A stretch of DNA of 64,000 nt, taken from Branchipolynoe longqiensis (taxonomy: Eukaryota > Annelida > Polychaeta > Phyllodocida > Polynoidae). Both the position numbers and the translations under genes were made by a program. This document shows positions 54,939-64,000 of this stretch, piece by piece. Location: NCBI GenBank assembly GCA_030323885.1, contig CM059197.1:28725178-28789177 (forward strand), given 5' to 3'. The notes under the pieces are model-generated. The model was given only the letters and a program-made list of their open reading frames with translations, was not told the DNA's origin and did not search any database. Every line of letters begins with the position of its first letter. Position 1 is the first letter of the stretch.

Positions 54939-54939
54939 T

Positions 54940-55440
54940 TCGGCCCCCACCCCTTCCCTCTCCCGCTTCATCCACTTCATAGTCGGCCGGCTCTTCTCTC
55001 CTCCACCCATTGTCCCTCCTCCCTCCAACTGCGCGGCGCTCCTGCCCTTACTTCCGGTATCCTGCCCTACATTGGTATCCCCCCCCCCCCGCCCCTTATT
55101 CCTCGCCTCCGTCTCCGCTTCCTCCTTCCGCCTGCCACCCTCCCTACGTTCCCATCCGACCCTACTCCGTGGCCCTCACCTCCCACCCTTCTTCTCCACC
55201 CATTTACCCATACTCCTCTCCTCTCTCCCATCCACTGTCATCCTCACTCTGCTCTCCTCCACCCCATCACCGCTTCTCCCCTTCTCTCTCCCATTTATTG
55301 CCCCTCATTCCTCTAATGTTATTCACGCTATGCACCTCTCCTCCCTCTCCTGTCCTCCCCTCCCTCGATTGTGTCTTCCCCCCAACTCCCTCCTCCACCC
55401 ACTTCCCCTCCTCATCCTACATTCTTCCTTCCTAAATATA
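54940..55440. repeat. Pyrimidine-rich low-complexity tract
   Basis: C/T-rich plus strand for about 500 bp. The 206-codon frame across it is a composition artefact. Confidence 0.75.
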
Positions 55441-55504
55441 GCACGACATGCAGATGTTCTAATATTTGTGTGCTCTTTGTTTTATGCGTATTAACAATAT
55501 CTGA

Positions 55505-55803
55505 TAAAATCATATCAGGATGGGTCCCGACTCGTGACAGTGAACATTCATAGAAACGTCATGGTGATTCCCCACAGGAAGACCAGGCAGCCAGCACCAG
55601 GACCTGATATCCCACATGGTGACATTATCCTGATACTGTGCTAACCAGTCCTTGTCCTATCCTATTAATGGCAAGCGTCAGGATAGGTAGCAACACAATT
55701 TAATCAATTAGATAAGCCATTAGTTCGACTCTGCTGGAATTCAAACGTCAGACCATCCGCACGGGAAGCCTGTGCTCTACCGATTCGGCCACTGCGCCCG
55801 GTC
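55505..55803 (-). mobile_element. SINE-A2, tail slightly truncated
   Basis: Body from 'atcatatcaggatgggtccc'. Head 'gtgctctaccgattcggcca'. B-box 'ggaattcaaac'. The outermost tail is missing. Confidence 0.87.
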
Positions 55804-56057
55804 TACATCCAAAAACATATGTTTACTTTAAAATTTTCATTCAAATCTCTGACATGTCATTATTATTTGGGGTTTTCTCAGAATCTCTAAAACTGCACAC
55901 TGTACTACCTATCTGACCACCACAGAACTAAAGTGAGACCTGAAATCTGTGTGTCATCTAGCGGAATTATAATAATACATTTCCACTGCGGCTCCCCCAA
56001 TAAATCTAGTAAATCAGGTAACTTTTACAAGTGCACTGCTAACCCATCACACCCATT
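55804..56057. other. Unannotated stretch
   Basis: Nothing recognised. Confidence 0.4.
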
Positions 56058-56515
56058 TTATATCCAGTTCTGTTCAGAATCTAATCTGTTCCTACAAAGG
56101 TGGCCACATTTATGTGAAATATAAATACATTATATAAATATTATTAACGGATTGCCTGGCGTCTCGTCCACCGAATGCGTCTATCGCCCAAACCACTGAT
56201 GGCAGCGGCCTGGGTGACTTGGGCTTGCCTGCAGGGTGGCAAACCCACCGCAAGTAGCCGCCGATCTGGTATGATCGCCACTATCATTATCACTCCCGTT
56301 GGAAATTTTGATCATAAGAAATAAACGGTAGGCTAGAAATGTTGGCCAGCCAGAGTTAATGTTCTCACCCAAATAATTGTCTGTGTTATGTATCACGGGG
56401 GGTCAAATAATATTACCAGACTGTCTGCTGGAGCCATATGGCCTGCATGGCTTTACATTTGAACCGGCGTTAGCCTTTTTCAACTGAACCTGTGAATTAA
56501 TCGACATATCCCCGC
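56058..56515. repeat. Interspersed repeat R2, copy 1, interrupted
   Basis: 56058-56112 ('ccagttctgttcagaatcta') and 56408-56515 ('ttaccagactgtctgctgga', 'tttgaaccggcgttag') match contiguous sequence at 60460-60665. About 295 bp between them are extra here. Confidence 0.6.
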
Positions 56516-56682
56516 ACAGGCCAACAATGCAACACTTTCCACAGAGAGCACCCACATGCAGTTCAGTCAGTCAGATTGTGGGATCTGCAATGCAATAACT
56601 ATTTATCACAGCAGGCAGTGTCCAGCAGACTGAATGGGAAATTCACCTTATCGAATAGGTTGCCAGTTGATATATCCTAAAT
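56516..56682. other. Unannotated stretch
   Basis: Nothing recognised. Confidence 0.4.
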
Positions 56683-56782
56683 GCACTATAAAGTCGCAAT
56701 GTGTTGACACTGTCACAAGTTGCTGCCCATCCTGATATGGCCTTTAATGTTACTAGGACCTAAACCCCAACAAACAAACTAG
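56683..56782 (+). mobile_element. SINE-A, 5'-truncated
   Basis: Last ~100 bp: 'gcactataaagtcgcaatgt' to CCCCAACAAACAAAC. Confidence 0.8.
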
Positions 56783-56927
56783 TTTGTTCCCTTATGCACT
56801 TGCCTCCGTCATAAGAATGGTTTCATCTGACAAAGAAGTATTCACCATTGTCCCATTCGAATCCCAGCATGCACTCAATCATTTACACTGTTAACATCAG
56901 GATATAGATCAATTCACCGATGCGTGT

Positions 56928-57232
56928 ACGGGGCGTGGTGGCTGAATCGGTAGACCGCAGTCCTCCCGTCCGGGAGATTGTGAGTTAAATTCCTGGTCGA
57001 GTCAAGCCAATGACTTATAAAATTGATACTTGTCACTTCCTAGCTTGGTCCTCAGCATTTATAGGATATGGCAACGACTAGTCAGCTCCGTGTCATGATA
57101 ATGTGGTTGACTCCGACATCGGGTCATGGTTGATTTCCCAATGGGGCAGCACTGCAAAGTCACCATGAGCGTGCGGTGTCACAATTTGGTACCCTTCCTG
57201 ACATGACCTTAGATGTTGTCAGCACGTACACA
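56928..57232 (+). mobile_element. SINE-A2
   Basis: Head 'ggggcgtggtggctgaatcg', B-box 'gtgagttaaattcc' decayed. Part of the 'ccggcggcctgg' segment is missing. Confidence 0.85.
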
Positions 57233-57305
57233 ATTTGAATGGGACAATGGTGAATACTTCACTTTCAGGCAAAACCGTTCTTATGATGGAGGCAAGCACA
57301 TCGCC

Positions 57306-57463
57306 TAGTTTGTTTGTTGGGGTTTATGTCCTAGTTACAATACATGCAATATCAGGATGGGCACCAACTTGTGACAGTGTCCACACATTGCGACTTTATA
57401 GTGCTTTTTTATATATCAACTCGCAACCTATTAGTAAAGCTCCAACAACCAACCGACCGACCT
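57306..57463 (-). mobile_element. SINE-A tail fragment with opposed tail
   Basis: Minus-strand tail/body 57306-57405. At 57430-57463 'aaagctccaacaaccaaccg' is a plus-strand SINE-A tail. Two partial copies face each other. Confidence 0.65.
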
Positions 57464-57963
57464 AGGCTTGCGTCAAAACAGTATTAACTACACCCGAGTT
57501 AATAACTGCTATATCGATTCGGTTGATCTAACTGGTTTGGAGAAAAGATAAGAAATGAAAGTGTACAGGAATAGTTCTGTAGTACTGTCGGTTGGTGCGC
57601 CCGCTAAGCCCATCCTGTCTGTCCTATTTCCGCTACTGCCGCTAGCTGTCAGGATCCTGTCAGCTGCAACGCGATGATGGAGTGAACAATCTCTTTTTTT
57701 GTGTGTTGAGGACATAAGACACGCGCTCATTGACACCGCCCGACACATATCTTATTTGGATGGCGTGAATATTTTGGGAGGTGATCAAAAAGTGACATGC
57801 GAATTTGATCTGCGCGGCTGCAAATTGTTATTTCGGTGCCCTCTTGTGAATTGTTTTCCACATGTTTAGCAGAGTGTATATCGCTAGCGGAAAATGTGTT
57901 ATTAATTTTGCCGAGATGTATTGCCATTGTTTTTTCTTTACTAAAGGATTGTCGAATGAAATA
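57464..57963. other. Unannotated stretch
   Basis: Two short minus-strand frames without recognisable motifs. Confidence 0.4.
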
Positions 57964-58458
57964 CAGTATAAGCCCATTAAACCAAACTTGAAGGGACCCT
58001 AGAAATTTGTTTGGATTAACCGATCATTGGTTTAACCGAGCTTTGGGTTCGAGTTTGACTTGGCTTTGGCAAAAATTGGGTGCATTATGAATGTAAAATA
58101 TATGTGGACACTTTGATTATTATTTTTGTTATGGATATACAGTATAACCCGGTTAAACCAAGCTTGGTTAACCTAAACGATCGGTTAATCCAAACTTTTG
58201 TTGGCTGCCCAGCAAAATCCTACCATTTATCATATAAAAAAGTCAGCGGGGTCTCGGATGACCTTATAACCACATGAAAGCTTGGTTTAACCATACTGCA
58301 AGTGGCCTGGGGTCCGAAAATGTTGTTTGTATTAACCGACTTTGGTTGAAACAACTTTTTGATATGATGAATTGTAGTATTTTGCCGGGCCGCCGAAAAA
58401 AAGTTTGGATTAACCGATTGTTTGGTTTAACCAAGCTTGATTTAACGGGGTTATACGG
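57964..58458. mobile_element. Pogo-like foldback, composite, copy 2
   Basis: TA-flanked. Starts CAGTATAAGCCCATTAAACC and ends inverse of CCGTATAACCCCGTTAAATC. An internal 'cagtataacccggttaaacc' at 58140 with its own TA forms a complete 319 bp foldback with the right end. 57964-58139 is an extra left arm. Same layout as 33948-34430. Confidence 0.88.
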
Positions 58459-58471
58459 TATAGCAAGACAT

Positions 58472-59445
58472 ATAAAGAACCGGACGTGGTGGCCCAATTC
58501 ATAAAGAACCGGACGTGGTGGCCCAATTCGTAGAGCGCCGGTGTAACGATTTCAACTTCCCCCCCTTCCCAAGTTCCCCCCCGGGAATATGAAAACGTTT
58601 TTCACTTCCCCGGAGGATGATATGTCAAGACACGCCGGAAGAAGAGAGGACGTAGAAGATATTAATTTGGCGAACGTGAAGGCAGCGAGATCCTCACTCA
58701 CTCAACGTCGTAGAAATGGGACCGTAGCGGCGGCATAACGTCGAGCGGGCGTGATGACGTCCGTCCCAGCGTGGACACATCCAACTCAACGGTTTAGCGC
58801 GCCGAGAGAATAACGATGGACTAACGTCGTCGCTCCGTTGCGCTAACGTGGTCGATGTGACGAGCCGTGACTTTAACGTGACCCTAACGTGATCTGACGA
58901 TCTTCGACGTTATGACGAAACGTCACCCACGTCGAACTCACATTGGCCATTACGTTGTAGTGTGAGAGCACCATAATCTCATATGTGCGGAAAATTTAAA
59001 TTGACGGAGGGGGGAACTTGAAAACGTTTTCAAGTTCCCCGGAGGGAGGGAAAGTTAAAACGAGGCAGGGAACTTGAAAACGTTTTCAAGTTCCCCGGAG
59101 GGAGGGAAAGTTAAAACGAGGCAGGGAACTTGAATATGGGGGGAATTTGATATCTTTACACCGGCTTCACATGCAGAAGGTCTGGAGTTTGAATGTTGTT
59201 TGAGTAAATGACTTACACAATTAATACGGTTACTACCTAGCCTGGCATCCGGTATTATTTGAATAGGGCACGGACTGGTTAGCTCAGTATCCGGATAATG
59301 TGACTCAGTGGGATATCGGGTCATGGTGCGGGCGACCTGAACTCCCAGTGGGGAAGCACTGTAAAGTCGGCATGAATGTGGACTGTCACAAGTTGGTACC
59401 TGGCCATAATTTTTGCTGGGACATAAACCCCGACAAATGACATAA
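58472..59445 (+). mobile_element. SINE-A2 split by a foldback, with duplicated 5' end
   Basis: The first 29 bp ('ataaagaaccggacgtggtg'...) occur twice in tandem (58472-58500 and 58501-58529). The head breaks at 'gagcgccgg' and resumes 'cttcacatgcagaaggtctg' at 59165. The body then runs to 'tttgctgggacataaaccc'. Confidence 0.87.
58542..59160. mobile_element. Foldback inserted in SINE-A2, with 56 bp tandem repeat
   Basis: Flanked by CCGG (58538-58541 and 59161-59164). Inverted ends 'tgtaacgatttcaa' and 'ttgatatctttaca'. Near the right end a 56 bp unit starts at 59014, 59070 and (partial) 59126. Each full unit contains the perfect 24 bp palindrome gaacttgaaaac / gttttcaagttc. The centre is rich in AACGT and includes 'gtagtgtgagagcaccat', reminiscent of FB-1 ends. 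Confidence 0.75.
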
Positions 59446-59796
59446 GGATAGCAGAACTGCAACTGTGAAGCATGCGATCAGTGAACACCTGTGGAGGTAC
59501 AGACAATTGTTCGATGAGGAAACCTTCTTTTCTTTTTCTTTTTTTTCCCTAATTTTACTAATTTCCAATCTCAGGTCACTTATTATATCAGGACAACACA
59601 GGTCTGGATCCATATTTGTCCTTTGGTTGTGAAGAGAGGTAGTACTGTATTCCGTTAGCGAATTTCATGCTATTGTTATCGATAAGACTTGTGGTACTAT
59701 CTTTTTATTTATTTTGTGGTCCATTAGTTGTTTAAGCAGGGGAAATTTCAGTCATAGACAACTGGTCTTCCTCATTCCACTGCTGGTCAATAGAAA
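59446..59796. other. Unannotated stretch
   Basis: TTTTCTTTTTCTT run near 59528-59548. Nothing else supported. Confidence 0.4.
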
Positions 59797-60028
59797 GCCT
59801 GAGCCTACACTTTTACCGACCCTAGGGATTTTTAACCTCCCACACCACATAGACATGGTATGAGAGCAACCGGCCTTTGATGACGCTGTAAGTTATACAC
59901 ATCGGTGGAAATCCAAATTGGCAGAGCTGGGGGCACGCGGAATCGAACCGCTGACCCTCAGATTAGGAGTCTGACCTAGAAAAAAAATCCGACATTCTAA
60001 CCACTCCGCCACAGAGAACGGAAGAGCT
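59797..60028 (-). mobile_element. SINE-C, copy 2, 3'-truncated
   Basis: Minus-strand head 'tggcggagtggttagaatgt' and B-box 'gcggttcgattccgcgtg'. Body matches 18872-19100 up to 'gtaggctcaggctttc'. An eight-base T insertion lies in the anticodon region. Confidence 0.85.
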
Positions 60029-60459
60029 CATTTGGTAGCCTTATTCTTCTTACAATGGGAATTCCATTTCTCATGTACCAGAGTACAATATATTAGACTA
60101 TGGTTGAAAGATGTGGAGGAGGTGCTGGAGGAAGCGGGGTAAGGGCGGTGCTAAGGCGAGGAACGGGCTGGGGGGGGTGACGAGATGATCCGAAATAGAC
60201 GCAAGGATATTACAGGAAAAAAATGGACCGTATTGCAATCTATGCATATTGCGTTATACAGTAGTGACTAACTTCAACGGACAACTCTGTATTTACTGCA
60301 ATGGTGCCATCATATCGGAGGTGTCATCTAATCGGAATGGCATTCCATTGAGAGAAAAACAGACTGTTTTTTTTATGGAAAGATTCTTCAGACCTGGCAA
60401 GTCTTTCGCCGACCACAAGGGTCTCTGGAGACGTGCATAGCTTAGCCAACATGTCTGAT
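60029..60459. other. Unannotated stretch
   Basis: Nothing supported. Confidence 0.4.
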
Positions 60460-60665
60460 TGATGTCCAGTTCTGTTCAGAATCTAGTCCGCTCCTGCCAC
60501 TACATTGTTTTATATCTAGTTCTGTCCAGAATCTAGTCCGGTTCTGCAAAGGTAGCCAGCCACCTCTCTATTACCAGACTGTATTCTGGAGCGATATGGC
60601 CTGGCTGGCTTTACTTTTGAACCGGTGTTGGTGTTCGTCAACAAGTAATCGACAAATCTCAGATA
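60460..60665. repeat. Interspersed repeat R2, copy 2
   Basis: Uninterrupted version of R2. 'agttctg.ccagaatctagtccg' occurs twice (60471 and 60518). Confidence 0.6.
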
Positions 60666-60989
60666 AGTTTTCATTTGCAAAGTGACTTGGAATGTCTGGA
60701 AGAAATGCCGATAGGGTACAGCTGGTCACATCAATGGAAATATCTCCCGCGCCCGTTCTCACAAAGCAGTAAATATGCCATCAACATTTCAAAATACTGT
60801 AAGTTATTGAGCAATATTTTACAATGCGTTGAATGTACCAATGGCGTGAAAAAGTGATTTATTCGCATCGTTAATTTGTTTGATATGTATTTCATTCTAG
60901 GAGAATTTACCGCCCAAACTAAGGACCGTTCCGATTGGCTGAAGGCATTCTTTGTGGAAATCCTGTTTTAGAATTTTGATGGGAAAGCC
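60666..60989. other. Unannotated stretch
   Basis: No recognised element. Confidence 0.4.
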
Positions 60990-61148
60990 AACATTAATGT
61001 TGCCTGCTATCGCTTCATAAATGCCCAAGGTTATCGCTTTAAGATCAAATGTAGGTACTTAAAACTAACATGAAGGAGAATGTAAGAATGAACTTATTAT
61101 ATTTATCTAAATGATGTCACAGAGACACAAAACCATCTGATTATTGAT
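60990..61148 (+). mobile_element. MITE-TTAA relic
   Basis: 'acttaaaactaacatgaagg', 'ttattatatttatcta' and 'cacaaaaccatctgattatt' follow the right third of the family. Termini unrecognisable. Confidence 0.5.
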
Positions 61149-61256
61149 GTTTAAAGTGAATAGTTAGCTTGGTGGAAATCTCCTATTACATGCACTGTAT
61201 GCACCCACATTTTTAATAGATGTGTTGAACATCCGTTCATCATGATTCAGTGCATT

Positions 61257-61540
61257 GGTTGGTTGTTGGAGATTTATGTCCTGGCAACATATAACGTCAT
61301 ATCAGGACAGCTACCGACTTGTAACATTCTGCAGTTATGGGGACTTAATAGTGCTGCCACACTGGGAGACCAGGCCGCCAGCACAATGACTTAATATCAC
61401 ACCCAGTCACATTATCCTGGCACTGAGCCAAACAGTTGTATCCTAATAATGCCAAGCACCTGGCTAGGAAGCGAGAAGTATAATTTCTAAGTCAGTGATT
61501 GGACAATGTGGGTTCGAATCCCATGGTCTACCAAGACGTA
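61257..61540 (-). mobile_element. SINE-A1
   Basis: Tail 'ttggttggttgttggagatt' and body complete. Head to 'aatcccatggtctaccaaga', then interrupted by the minisatellite. A ~15 bp body deletion follows 'gccaaacag'. Confidence 0.88.
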
Positions 61541-62400
61541 TGTGCAGTGTGTGAAAATACGTACATATGCTACAACGTTGTTTTAACATCAGGTGTTAGG
61601 CCGGTGCCGCCCGGTATCCTATGCAGTGTGTGCACACATGTACATATGTTACAATGTTGTTTTAACATCCTGTGTTTGGCTGTGTGTTAGGCCGTGCCAG
61701 CCCGGTATCCTATGCAGTCTTGGCACACATGTACATATGTTACAACATTGTTTTAACATCCTGTGTTAGGCTGGTGTCAGCCCGATATCCTATGTAGTAT
61801 GTGCACAGCGGTATATATGTTACAACATTGTTTTAACGTCCTGTGTTACGTTGGTGCCAGCCCGGTATCCTGTGCAGTATGTGCCCAAGTACATTTGTTC
61901 CAATATTGTTTTAACGTCCTGTGTTACTTCGGTGTAAGCCCGGTATCCTATGAAGTGTGTGTGCACACATGTGAATATCTTACAACATTGTTTTAATGTC
62001 CTGTGTTAGGCCAGTACAAGCCCGGTGTCCTATGCAGCGTGTGCACACATGGACATATCTTACAATGTTGTTTTAATGTCCTGTGTTAGGCCAGTGCCAG
62101 CCCGGTGTCCTATGCAGTGTGTGCACACAGGTACATATCTTACACCATTGTTTTAATGTCCTGTGTTATACCTGTGCAAGCCCGGTGTCCTATGCAGCGT
62201 GTGCACAGATGGACATATCTTACAACGTTGTTTTAATGTCCTTTGTTAGACCTGTGCCAGCCCGCTGTCCTATGCAGTGTGTGCACACATGGACATATCT
62301 TACAACGTTGTTTTAATGTCCTGTGTTAGGCCAGTGCCAGCCCGGTATCCTATACAGTATGTGCCCACATGTACATATGTTATGACATTGTTATCCTATG
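61541..62400. repeat. 80 bp minisatellite
   Basis: 'ttttaacatc/ttttaatgtc' marks units at 61581, 61660, 61751, 61831, 61909, 61991, 62071, 62151, 62231 and 62311, with a partial at 62391. Later units are exactly 80 bp. The third has an 11 bp internal duplication. Units contain 'gccagcccggt', 'tcctatgcag' and 'gcacacatg'. It begins immediately after a SINE-A1 head. Confidence 0.95.
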
Positions 62401-62781
62401 CAGTGTGTGCCATTTGCCCTTACTGTAAGTTACACTGCTCTGTCGGCTGACTCAACCAGGTTACTTTTAGCAGGCTCTGGCATCAGTCGTCCCGCCACTC
62501 ACGTCGAACCCCCTCCTCCGTGAGCTGCATTAATATCTTCTCATTATGCTCTGGTTGTTAATGGAGGTAATCAATCTGAGGCACTCCCCCCCCCCCTGCA
62601 CAAGAGAACTTGTACTGTTCGTGTGGGGAGAAGTACCCATGGGGCTTTCAGGAACATGTAGTTTATCGATAGACAGTGTTGACCATAATGGTAAGACTAA
62701 TAAAACCACGCATATACAAAAGCGAGAAGGTCTGTGTCTCGGTCCTGAAAGAATGGGTATAATCTATGGGAAACCAGGGCC
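62401..62781. other. Unannotated stretch
   Basis: C run near 62586-62596. Nothing else supported. Confidence 0.4.
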
Positions 62782-62812
62782 TATATAATCCGATGGAAAT
62801 ATTAGATTTTCT
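62782..62812 (+). mobile_element. MITE-TTAA end fragment
   Basis: 'ataatccgatggaaatatta' then 'gattttctaaatc'. Only the left terminus, cut off by the SINE-A that follows. Confidence 0.5.
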
Positions 62813-62816
62813 AAAT

Positions 62817-63022
62817 CGAACCGACAGGTTCAAACCTTGGTCGAGTCAAAGCAATGACTTAAAAATTGATACTTGTCGCTTACTAGCTAGGCACTCATCA
62901 TTATTAGGAAAGGGAAAGGACTGGTTGGCTCAGTTTCAGGATAATGTGACTGAGTGGGATATCAGTCATGATGCTGACGGCCTGGTCGCCCCCTGGGACA
63001 GGACTATGAAGTCAGCATGAGT
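62817..63022 (+). mobile_element. SINE-A1, truncated at both ends
   Basis: From B-box 'aggttcaaaccttggtcgag' through the body to 'actatgaagtcagcatgag'. A-box and tail missing. Confidence 0.8.
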
Positions 63023-63104
63023 CACCCAGCTATTTATTAAAGCAACAATAGTATATCCTTTCTGTATCGACGGCTATATTGTGTCCTTGCAGATATGATA
63101 TTGA

Positions 63105-63504
63105 ATAGATAAAAGATTCACCCGGTACTTGTTGTACACGGGTGAAGGACAACGTAGTGTAAATACTGGCGAAAATAGGTTTAGTATGGAACATGAACTA
63201 GAAACTGTGTCTCCAGTATCAAATGATTACACATATACGCACAGAGTTGGTGAAATGGGCGAGAATGCAAAAAGACAAGATAGCGGCACTAGAACGCCAT
63301 CGATTTCACTTATTAAACTAGATATTTTATTATATTTTTCAACTCAAGGGTAGTGGGTAAATATGAGGACACCTAAAAATTATAAATGTTGCTTCTTAGA
63401 TTATGAAATTAGGCTCTCATTTCATTGACGCCGCTTTTCAACCGTTTTTATATAGGGCTGGTATTCACCCGTGTACTGCGAGTACCGGGTTACTCCTTTA
63501 TCTA
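63105..63504. mobile_element. MITE-8, copy 2
   Basis: Termini 'agataaaagattcacccgg' and 'ccgggttactcctttatcta', with 8 bp 'gatattga' at 63097-63104 and 63505-63512. The interior matches 38080-38498 ('taggtttagtatggaacatg', 'agttggtgaaatggg'). Confidence 0.87.
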
Positions 63505-63571
63505 GATATTGACCTGTCTAGAGAACTACATCTGTTACTACTACTGTTCTAATGCAATGGCAGGGTTTTGG

Positions 63572-63795
63572 AATCGGTAAGATGGCTTGATTGACATACT
63601 TGTGGGTTCGTGGGTAGTGGCTTCGAATCCTGGTAGATCCACATCAATGTCCTATGAAATTGATAGGTGTCACTCACTAACCAGCATGGCTTTCGACATT
63701 ACTAGGACAGAAGTAGGACTTCTTGGCTCAGTGTCAGAATACTGTGACTGAGTGGGATATCTTGGTGATACTATCTATCGGTGTGGCAGCACTAT
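63572..63795 (+). mobile_element. SINE-A1-like, diverged, 3'-truncated
   Basis: 'ggaatcggtaagatggc' head, 'gtggcttcgaatcctgg' B-box, body to 'ggtgtggcagcact'. Strongly diverged. Confidence 0.7.
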
Positions 63796-64000
63796 TTGTT
63801 ATGTATGTACTAAGTCATGACACACCGGGATACAGTGGGCCAGGACCAGTGAATGGGCAACCAGCACAGACTGGGAGGCATCGTAATAAAGTCATTATGC
63901 AACTGGACGTTAACGCATGTAGTCGGTTCTTAATCACAACTTTACATGGTGTCAGATGTGGCACTTTACAATATTAAGTCGGATTGACTCCGTGTGCGCT
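63796..64000. other. Unannotated end of window
   Basis: Nothing recognised. Confidence 0.4.

Noticed and set aside
54874..55494. 206-codon frame and (GD)n or (GT)n minus-strand proteins
   Set aside because: Produced by the CCCCGT hexanucleotide and a C/T-rich tract.
61541..62400. Satellite-encoded cysteine-rich peptides
   Set aside because: The 80 bp period shifts frame each unit and frames end often.

Overview
This window is eukaryotic nuclear DNA, almost certainly from an animal, and nearly all of it is repeat. The evidence is dense tRNA-derived SINEs with pol III A/B-box heads and target-site duplications, 5'-truncated LINE tails, foldback DNA transposons, large minisatellites and no open reading frame that looks like a complete host gene. 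A tyrosine-recombinase (DIRS-like) retroelement fragment and several LINE lineages fit an aquatic invertebrate. I lean to a lophotrochozoan, but that is an impression and not a demonstrated placement. There is no operon, CRISPR array or bacterial or viral gene here.

Names used below. SINE-A is a ~330 bp family whose tail reads, on the minus strand, 'ggagttttacgtcctagcaa'. It has about 40 copies and fragments, and two different tRNA-like heads (A1 '..gagttagagcgtccgtct..', A2 '..aatcggtagagcgcgggt..') sit on one shared body. SINE-B is a tRNA-headed family with '..gtgtaatggttagcaca..'. SINE-C is a ~324 bp family with a long-variable-arm tRNA-like head. MITE-TTAA is a ~347 bp foldback with ends 'agctgcatagtccgatg' in TTAA sites. 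MITE-8 is a ~400-420 bp foldback with 8 bp duplications. FB-1 is a foldback with ends 'ggccctgtcacattacgacg'. FB-2 is a foldback built of 'accggac' modules. The pogo-like elements start CAGTA and sit in TA. LINE-1, LINE-2 and LINE-3 are three non-LTR lineages seen only as 3' ends.

Layout. 0-12 kb: MITE-TTAA, an unexplained foldback, a promoter-like motif cluster near 2.4 kb, many SINE-A copies, a LINE-1 3' end (5.5-6.0 kb), a TG-rich minisatellite and a LINE-2 tail. 12-23 kb: a LINE-3 end, CCA-rich array, FB-1, MITE-TTAA carrying SINE-C, a ~94 bp minisatellite, a G-rich block and FB-2. 23-32 kb: MITE-TTAA copies, LINE-2, FB-1 arms, and purine-rich and CCA/CACACC arrays. 32-43 kb: FB-1, a pogo-like composite, a cluster of four MITE-TTAA (one nested in another), SINE-B tandem, MITE-8, LINE-3 and a C-rich array. 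43-50 kb: a 99 bp minisatellite, other minisatellites and the DIRS-like fragment (47.3-48.2 kb). 50-64 kb: nested MITE/SINE, LINE-2, an exon-like insertion inside a SINE (53.2-53.6 kb), a GC-rich island, a second pogo composite, a palindrome-rich foldback inside a SINE, an 80 bp minisatellite and MITE-8.

How the parts relate. The non-autonomous elements depend on enzymes not encoded here. By inference these are LINE reverse transcriptases for the SINEs, and piggyBac-like, pogo/Tc1-like and 8-bp-duplicating transposases for the MITEs. The repeated nesting gives a readable relative chronology. SINE-A inserted into SINE-A and into MITE-TTAA, SINE-C into MITE-TTAA, MITE-TTAA into MITE-TTAA, LINE-2 into SINE-A twice, and a foldback into SINE-A. 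I found no convincing new cellular system. The most distinctive items are the TTAA foldback family, the two-headed SINE, the modular LINE-2 tail and the exon-like insertion.
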